Positions 6,371 through 10,041 of a DNA stretch of 10,041 nt are shown here, piece after piece. The stretch is from positions 1 through 10,041 of the forward strand of contig JBKJQB010000094.1 in the NCBI GenBank assembly GCA_046594105.1, written 5' to 3'. Each line of letters begins with the position of its first letter. The stretch's first letter is position 1. The position numbers and the translations under genes are program-made. This DNA comes from JBDSGC01 sp046594105 (lineage in GTDB: Bacteria > Acidobacteriota > Thermoanaerobaculia > Gp7-AA8). The notes below the pieces were generated by a model. That model was not told where the DNA came from and searched no databases. It saw nothing but the letters and a program-made list of their open reading frames with translations.

Positions 6371-6925
6371 CTACTTCACCAGTCGCGAAATCGCCCGGAA
6401 CTCGTCGGTTCCCGAGGTTCCGGTCAGCTCGAACAACACCATCTCCGTGGAGCTGAGGACGGCGCCTTCCTGGAGCATGCGCCGAACGCCGATCTGCTGG
6501 TTGCGAGGCGTGCGCGAGGAGACAGCGTCGTCGACGACGGTCACGCCGAAGCCGTTCTTGAGCAGATCGGCCACCGTCTGGTACACGCAGACGTGGGCTT
6601 CGATCCCGGCGACCACGGCGTGCTTTCTGTGGAGCAGGCGCAATTCCGTCTGAAATTCGGCCGATCCCCAGGCCGAAAAGGTGAGCTTCTCGATGGGTGA
6701 TTGCGCGGCGGTCTGCTCCAATGCTGTGCGAATCGGTTCAACCGACCGTCCCAGTCCCTTGACGTACTGCTCGGTGGCCAGGACGGGGACATCGAGAACG
6801 CCGGCGCCCCGGATGAGGCGCTCGATGTTGTGAACCAGCGACTCCCTTTGGTCGATTACCGGCAGGAGCTTTTCCTGGACGTCGATGATGAGCAGAAAAA
6901 CCTCGGTGCGGTTCAGCCGAATCAT
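6371..6925 (-). CDS. isochorismatase-like cysteine hydrolase
   Basis: A 184-residue cytosolic hydrolase of the isochorismatase-like superfamily. The catalytic triad is D15 in LIIDVQEKL, K80 in IEKLTFSAW and C113 in GIEAHVCVYQT. The non-proline cis-peptide region is GIEAH. ATEQYVKGLG (50-59) and VDDAVSSR match the ISOC1/YcaC-type branch rather than EntB or nicotinamidase, so true isochorismatase activity is unlikely. Substrates of this branch are mostly unknown; amides are possible. The ATG at 6925 has no Shine-Dalgarno site, but a TAGAGT box ends exactly 6 bases before it, suggesting a leaderless message. It is divergent from the diguanylate cyclase with 50 bases between the chosen start codons. 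It may share a strand run with the receivers downstream, across a 183-base gap. Confidence 0.92.
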   Translation of the reverse strand: MIRLNRTEVFLLIIDVQEKLLPVIDQRESLVHNIERLIRGAGVLDVPVLATEQYVKGLGRSVEPIRTALEQTAAQSPIEKLTFSAWGSAEFQTELRLLHRKHAVVAGIEAHVCVYQTVADLLKNGFGVTVVDDAVSSRTPRNQQIGVRRMLQEGAVLSSTEMVLFELTGTSGTDEFRAISRLVK

Positions 6926-6931
6926 CCCGGA

Positions 6932-6937
6932 ACTCTA
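6932..6937 (-). promoter_or_regulatory. putative -10 box for a leaderless hydrolase transcript
   Basis: TAGAGT on the minus strand with exactly 6 bases (TCCGGG) between it and the ATG at 6925, which would place transcription start on the A of the start codon. The position repeats that of the formimidoyltransferase gene. No clear -35 box. Confidence 0.45.
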
Positions 6938-6953
6938 CACTGCGCGGTACACT
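6936..6953 (+). promoter_or_regulatory. duplicated TACACT box upstream of the diguanylate cyclase
   Basis: TACACT at 6936-6941 and again at 6948-6953, separated by GCGCGG, so the period is 12 bases. Either copy could be a -10 box for the plus-strand cyclase. As a pair they could instead be a regulator site that also overlaps the hydrolase -10 on the other strand. Confidence 0.4.
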
Positions 6954-6975
6954 TCCAGTGGGTCGGGCAGTGTCC

Positions 6976-8631
6976 ATGGAAAACGAGCGTGGGGTCATCG
7001 GCACGCCAGCGGTTGTTCTGGCCATCGCCGCAGTGCTGTTTGCTGCGACCGCCGCCCTGTCCCTCCTGAGTCTCCGCTCTGTGTCCGGTGACTCGCACTG
7101 GGTCGATCATACCCATCAGGTGCTGGAGGAGTTGGGGACGACCCTGCAGCTGGCGGCGGACGCCCGTCATGGGGGGCTGGCGTTCGCGCTGACTGGCGAG
7201 GAGCAGCGCCTGGAAATGGTGCGCCGTTCCCTGAACAGCGAGCGGAGCTCGGTGGAGCGCCTCGCTTTCCTGACCTCCGACAATGCGCGGCAGCAGAATC
7301 GCCTGCCGGAATTGCGGCAACTGGTGGAGGCTGAGGTGGCCTGGCAGAAGTCGCTCCTGCGGAGCCGCAGCCGCTTGATCGCTCGCGGCGCAGTGGAGTC
7401 CTCTGCCTCGGTGCGCCGTTACGATCGATTGCAGCAGTTGATCGGGGAGATGAAAAATGAGGAGCGGGCACTGCTACGGCAGCGCGCCGAGCGGCAGCGC
7501 CAGAGCGTGCGCCAGACCATCGCCGTAGAGATTGCCGGAGACCTGGTGATCGTCGCTCTGCTCCTGGGCGCGGGGCTCATGAATCGGAGGGCGTCTACCG
7601 CGCGCGCCCGGGCTGAGCAGGGGCTGGCGGCGAGCAACGTGGAACTCCAGCAGCGGCTGGCCGACCTGCAACAACGCTCGGCGGAGCTTTCGATGCTGGG
7701 GTATCTCGCCGAGAATCTGCAGACCTGTGAAGGGAATGCGGATGTGGACCGTGTGGTGGACACCATCATTCCGCGACTCTTTCCGGGGTCGCGCGGCGCG
7801 GTGTTTCTTGCGATCCGATCGACGGAGATCATTCCCCAAACGGTGTGGCCTCCCGAGTCCAAGGCGGAGTTTCCAGCGTTTCATTGGCAGGATTGTCTGG
7901 GCTTGTCGCGGTTCACGCTGCACCGCGCCGGGCAGCCGGGCACGCCCAAATGCCCGCATGCCCTTCTGACCGAGAATGAATCGGCCATCTGCGTTCCGAT
8001 GATCGCGCGCGGCGAGCCCATCGGTCTTCTGCATGTCCGTTGGAGCGATCCGCACCTTCGAGTGGAAGAGCTGGTCCGCACCGTGGCCGAGCAACTGGGG
8101 ATGGCCTATGCGAACCTCAGCCTGCACGAGACGTTACGGCGACAGGCTGTGCGCGATCCGCTCACCGGCGTGTTCAATCGCCGGTACATGGAGGAATCGC
8201 TGGAGCGAGAGATCCATCGCGCCACGCGCCACAGCAAGCCGCTGGCCGTGCTGCTGCTGGACCTCGATCGCTTCAAGGAATTCAACGATGCACTGGGACA
8301 CGCTGCCGGTGATGAGCTGCTCCGCGACCTGGGCGGGATCATGGAGCGGATGGTTCGAGCCGAAGACATTGTGTGCCGTTACGGCGGCGACGAATTCGTG
8401 ATCATCATGCCCGACGCCCCCGCCCACGTGGCGGCGGTACGGGCGCAGTCATTGATGGAGCAGGTAGGGGAGCGATCGCTCCGTTCCGGATCGGGAATCC
8501 CGGTCACCATGTCCATCGGCGTGGCGGTGTTTCCACAGGACGGCTCCGATCCGCGCACTCTGCTGAAAGCTGCCGACGACGCGCTCTACGCGGTCAAGCG
8601 CGGGGGCCGCGGGCGCGTCCTGCACGCCTGA
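6976..8631 (+). CDS. membrane diguanylate cyclase (CHASE3-GAF-GGDEF)
   Basis: 551 residues from ATG 6976 (557 from GTG 6958; neither has a Shine-Dalgarno site). Order: TM1 (about 11-33), periplasmic CHASE3-like region (about 40-180, with DARHGGLAFALTGEE at 62-76), TM2 (184-202), a heptad-rich linker (to about 235), a GAF-like domain (about 235-385, with ICVPMIARGEPIGLLHVRW) and a GGDEF domain (about 390-551). The GGDEF domain starts at DPLTGVFNRR and has the intact signature RYGGDEF (GGDEF 470-474) and LLLDLDRFKEFND, so c-di-GMP synthesis from two GTP is expected. RAED five residues before GGDEF matches the RxxD inhibitory site (R461, D464), suggesting product feedback. The signal sensed by CHASE3 or GAF is unknown. 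No EAL domain. The gene ends one base from its convergent neighbour. Confidence 0.93.
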   Translation: MENERGVIGTPAVVLAIAAVLFAATAALSLLSLRSVSGDSHWVDHTHQVLEELGTTLQLAADARHGGLAFALTGEEQRLEMVRRSLNSERSSVERLAFLTSDNARQQNRLPELRQLVEAEVAWQKSLLRSRSRLIARGAVESSASVRRYDRLQQLIGEMKNEERALLRQRAERQRQSVRQTIAVEIAGDLVIVALLLGAGLMNRRASTARARAEQGLAASNVELQQRLADLQQRSAELSMLGYLAENLQTCEGNADVDRVVDTIIPRLFPGSRGAVFLAIRSTEIIPQTVWPPESKAEFPAFHWQDCLGLSRFTLHRAGQPGTPKCPHALLTENESAICVPMIARGEPIGLLHVRWSDPHLRVEELVRTVAEQLGMAYANLSLHETLRRQAVRDPLTGVFNRRYMEESLEREIHRATRHSKPLAVLLLDLDRFKEFNDALGHAAGDELLRDLGGIMERMVRAEDIVCRYGGDEFVIIMPDAPAHVAAVRAQSLMEQVGERSLRSGSGIPVTMSIGVAVFPQDGSDPRTLLKAADDALYAVKRGGRGRVLHA

Positions 8632-8632
8632 T

Positions 8633-9550
8633 TCAGCGAACGGCGTGGCGCGCAGGTTCTCCCCGCAGGAAGCGCGCGACCTCCTCCGCAGCGATCCGGG
8701 CCATGGCCGCTCTCGCTTCGTGCGTGGCGGACCCGATGTGAGGCAGAACCACCACGTTGGGCAGTGCCAGCAGGCGCGGATTGACGCGGGGTTCGTCCTG
8801 ATAGACGTCCAGGCCGGCGCCGGCGAGATGCCCTCGTTCCAGCGCGTCGCACAGAGCCCCCTCATCAACGATGGCGCCACGCGCCGTGTTGATGAGGTAG
8901 GAGCCCGGTTTCATCATGGCCAGAAATTTCGCATCGATGAGATTCTCAGTCTCCCCGGTCAGCGGCACATGGACCGATATCATGTCGCAGGTGGCGATGA
9001 TCTCTTCGAGCTCGTCCCCTCGTCGAATGCCATGGACTTCCATCCCGAAGGCTGTGGCCCGCGTGGCCACGGCGCTCCCGATGCGGCCCATACCCAGAAC
9101 GCCGAGCCGTTTGTTCTGCAGCGAGATGCCCAGGAGTTTGAGCGGCCCCCATTCGCACCGGCCCGTCGAGCGCACCTCCCGATCGCCTTCCACCAGCCGG
9201 CGCGTGGTCGCCAGCAGCAGCGCCATGGTCAGATCCGCCGTCGCCTCGGTCAGGACCCCCGGCGTATTGGTGACCCGGACTCCCAGCTCACGCGCTGCGG
9301 CGATGTCGATGTTGTTGTAGCCGACCGCAAAATTCGCCACGATCTTGAGGTCTCGATTCGACTCCAGCACCGATCGGGTGATCGGATCACTGAGCAGAGT
9401 GATGGCACCGTCCGCCTCGCTGAGGAGGGTGATCATGTCCTCTTCCGTCCGCGCCGCCTCGGTGGGGTGCTCCACGAGGTCGCACAGGCCGCCGAGGATC
9501 TCCCGGATCACCGGTGGAAACTGCGCGGTGACCACGATGGTCGGCTGCAT
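8633..9550 (-). CDS. D-isomer-specific 2-hydroxyacid dehydrogenase (glyoxylate/hydroxypyruvate reductase-like)
   Basis: 305 residues from ATG 9550. GMGRIG (153-158) is the NAD(P)-binding loop, and the catalytic set is R224 in NTARGAIVDE, E253 in DVYQDEP and H271 in LPHIGSAT. VGYNNIDI and NTPGVLTEATADLTMALLLA are typical of the glyoxylate/hydroxypyruvate/gluconate reductase branch, so reduction of a 2-keto acid is likely. After the second strand, FGMEVHGIRR runs almost directly into LEEIIATCDMISVHVPL. Relatives usually have some 15-20 more residues there, so part of the coenzyme domain is shortened while the frame stays open. ATG 9550 shares a base with the stop of the small membrane gene upstream (TGATG), with AGGA three bases before it; ATG 9580 is the alternative. 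The stop is one base from the cyclase stop. Confidence 0.92.
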   Translation of the reverse strand: MQPTIVVTAQFPPVIREILGGLCDLVEHPTEAARTEEDMITLLSEADGAITLLSDPITRSVLESNRDLKIVANFAVGYNNIDIAAARELGVRVTNTPGVLTEATADLTMALLLATTRRLVEGDREVRSTGRCEWGPLKLLGISLQNKRLGVLGMGRIGSAVATRATAFGMEVHGIRRGDELEEIIATCDMISVHVPLTGETENLIDAKFLAMMKPGSYLINTARGAIVDEGALCDALERGHLAGAGLDVYQDEPRVNPRLLALPNVVVLPHIGSATHEARAAMARIAAEEVARFLRGEPARHAVR

Positions 9551-9720
9551 CAGTCCTGCTTCTGTCTGGCCATCAGCCATCCCACGACGAAGAACGCACC
9601 GCCGATGAAGAGCAGGCGCACCTCCAGACGGATGTCATCCCGGAAGAGGCCGATCATCAGCCCCAGCGGGAGGACGATCATCCCCACGAGCTGAAAGAAA
9701 CGGCCGACGAGTGCCCGCAT
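9550..9720 (-). CDS. small two-helix membrane protein
   Basis: 56 residues from ATG 9720: a short basic start, helix 1 (about 8-25), a charged loop FRDDIRLEVR, helix 2 (about 36-51) and a polar RQKQD end. It is likely an inner-membrane protein; no family is recognised. The gene is supported by its TGATG overlap with the dehydrogenase start, which implies coupled translation. The open frame continues upstream to 9939, but that part translates the palindromic repeat and is not protein-like, so the ATG just before the hydrophobic part is chosen. It has neither a Shine-Dalgarno site nor a TANNNT box. A role with the dehydrogenase is only suggested by position. Confidence 0.7.
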   Translation of the reverse strand: MRALVGRFFQLVGMIVLPLGLMIGLFRDDIRLEVRLLFIGGAFFVVGWLMARQKQD

Positions 9721-9753
9721 CAGAGAGGGAGCCCTGGCCGTGATGCCTGGCTG

Positions 9754-9833
9754 CTTTTCGTAGCGCCGGGATCTTTGCCGGCCGGGCCCCCGGCATCTTG
9801 CCGGCGAACGCTTGGCGAATCGCGCCGGCTGGA
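9754..9833 (-). repeat. double-hairpin GCCGGC repeat, right copy (inverted)
   Basis: Read on the minus strand this aligns without gaps to 118-197. The block from GCCGGCAAGATGCCGG onward is nearly the same, while the 18 bases after the shared TCCAGCCGGC differ at about half of their positions. Some arm bases have changed (GCCGGC to CCCGGC in the second unit), weakening its second stem. It lies 34 bases upstream of the small membrane gene, in the region between divergent genes. Confidence 0.85.
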
Positions 9834-9846
9834 AGCCGACGCAACG

Positions 9847-9864
9847 GCCGGCAAGGATGCCGGC
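9847..9864 (+). repeat. single GCCGGC hairpin unit
   Basis: GCCGGC-AAGGAT-GCCGGC, identical over these 18 bases to the second unit of the left copy (169-186). It is 13 bases beyond the right double-hairpin element and in the opposite orientation to it. Confidence 0.8.
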
Positions 9865-9933
9865 GCCACCTTCGCTTTGCTGGCAGGACCGCCCTGGTCG
9901 CCGGATTCCTCCCACCCTTCCTGCACTCCTTGC

Positions 9934-9939
9934 TAGCAT
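9934..9939 (+). promoter_or_regulatory. putative extended -10 box for a leaderless formimidoyltransferase transcript
   Basis: TGC-TAGCAT (extended -10 form TGn-TANNNT) ends exactly 6 bases before the ATG at 9946, so transcription would start on the A of ATG. There is no Shine-Dalgarno site upstream and no clear -35 box. Confidence 0.45.
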
Positions 9940-9945
9940 CCGATC

Positions 9946-10041
9946 ATGAAGCTGATCGAATGCGTTCCGAACATTTCTGAAGGACGTCGCGCGGAGGTTT
10001 ACGACGCGGTGGCTGCGGCCGCTGCGTCCGTATCCGGAGTG
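9946..10041 (+). CDS. ftcD: glutamate formimidoyltransferase, N-terminal 32 residues (runs off the window)
   Basis: The start MKLIECVPNISEGRR matches the highly conserved N-terminus of formimidoyltransferases (ECVPNxSEGR). The enzyme moves the formimino group of N-formiminoglutamate to tetrahydrofolate, the last step of one histidine-degradation route, and links to folate one-carbon metabolism. EVYDAVAAAAASVSGV continues as the first helix. Only the start is in the window, so it cannot be said whether a cyclodeaminase domain is fused. It is divergent from the small membrane and dehydrogenase genes, and appears leaderless. Confidence 0.9.
   Translation, partial: MKLIECVPNISEGRRAEVYDAVAAAAASVSGV

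Noticed and set aside
6339..6653. Plus-strand frame with a GGAGG next to its ATG
   Set aside because: The GGAGG is only one base from the ATG, and the frame is antisense to the hydrolase whose triad is intact.
8645..9694. 349-codon plus-strand open frame opposite the 2-hydroxyacid dehydrogenase
   Set aside because: Composition is low-complexity Arg/Gly/His-rich, as expected for an antisense frame, and it runs straight through the small membrane gene.
9721..9939. Upstream extension of the small membrane protein
   Set aside because: The added residues translate the GCCGGC repeats (GAGILAGR-type peptides), so a start at 9720 is preferred.

Overview
The window is GC-rich and densely coding, with mostly G or C at third codon positions. 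It comes from a bacterial chromosome with compact single-strand gene runs. Short dispersed palindromic repeats built on GCCGGC-AAGAT-GCCGGC and on GTCCC-TAC-GGGAC, together with the gene content, suggest an environmental Acidobacteriota-like organism. That assignment rests on memory of similar repeats in such genomes and is not proven here. There is no phage, transposase, CRISPR array, tRNA or rRNA, and no stretch over 300 bases lacks a gene.

Region 1 (1-4030). A possible protein tail ends at 88 and is followed by a double-hairpin repeat (118-197). A tight minus-strand operon reads aldehyde dehydrogenase (3893-2415), glutamine-synthetase-like ligase (2403-1012), SDR dehydrogenase (991-200). 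The ligase lacks the flap glutamate of true glutamine synthetases, so it probably gamma-glutamylates an organic amine. With an alcohol-type dehydrogenase and an ALDH beside it, the set could catabolise an amine or amino alcohol through gamma-glutamyl intermediates. The ALDH start lies inside a short dispersed repeat.

Region 2 (4030-6925, minus strand). Isochorismatase-like hydrolase, two stand-alone response-regulator receivers, a SemiSWEET-like small transporter and an EamA/DMT exporter. The two receivers and two transporters are close enough to be partly co-transcribed. The EamA gene may also have its own promoter.

Region 3 (6976-8631, plus strand). A membrane diguanylate cyclase (TM-CHASE3-TM-GAF-GGDEF), divergent from the hydrolase and sharing a very short promoter region with a duplicated TACACT box.

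Region 4 (8633-10041). A D-2-hydroxyacid dehydrogenase (minus) ends one base from the cyclase. Upstream of it, overlapping by TGATG, is a 56-residue two-helix membrane protein. A second, inverted copy of the double-hairpin repeat fills the divergent region before the first 32 codons of glutamate formimidoyltransferase, which runs off the window.

Several genes at the head of a transcription unit lack a Shine-Dalgarno sequence and instead carry a TANNNT box 6-7 bases before the start codon. Genes inside operons often carry AAGGAG-like sites. This suggests that leaderless transcripts are common in this organism.
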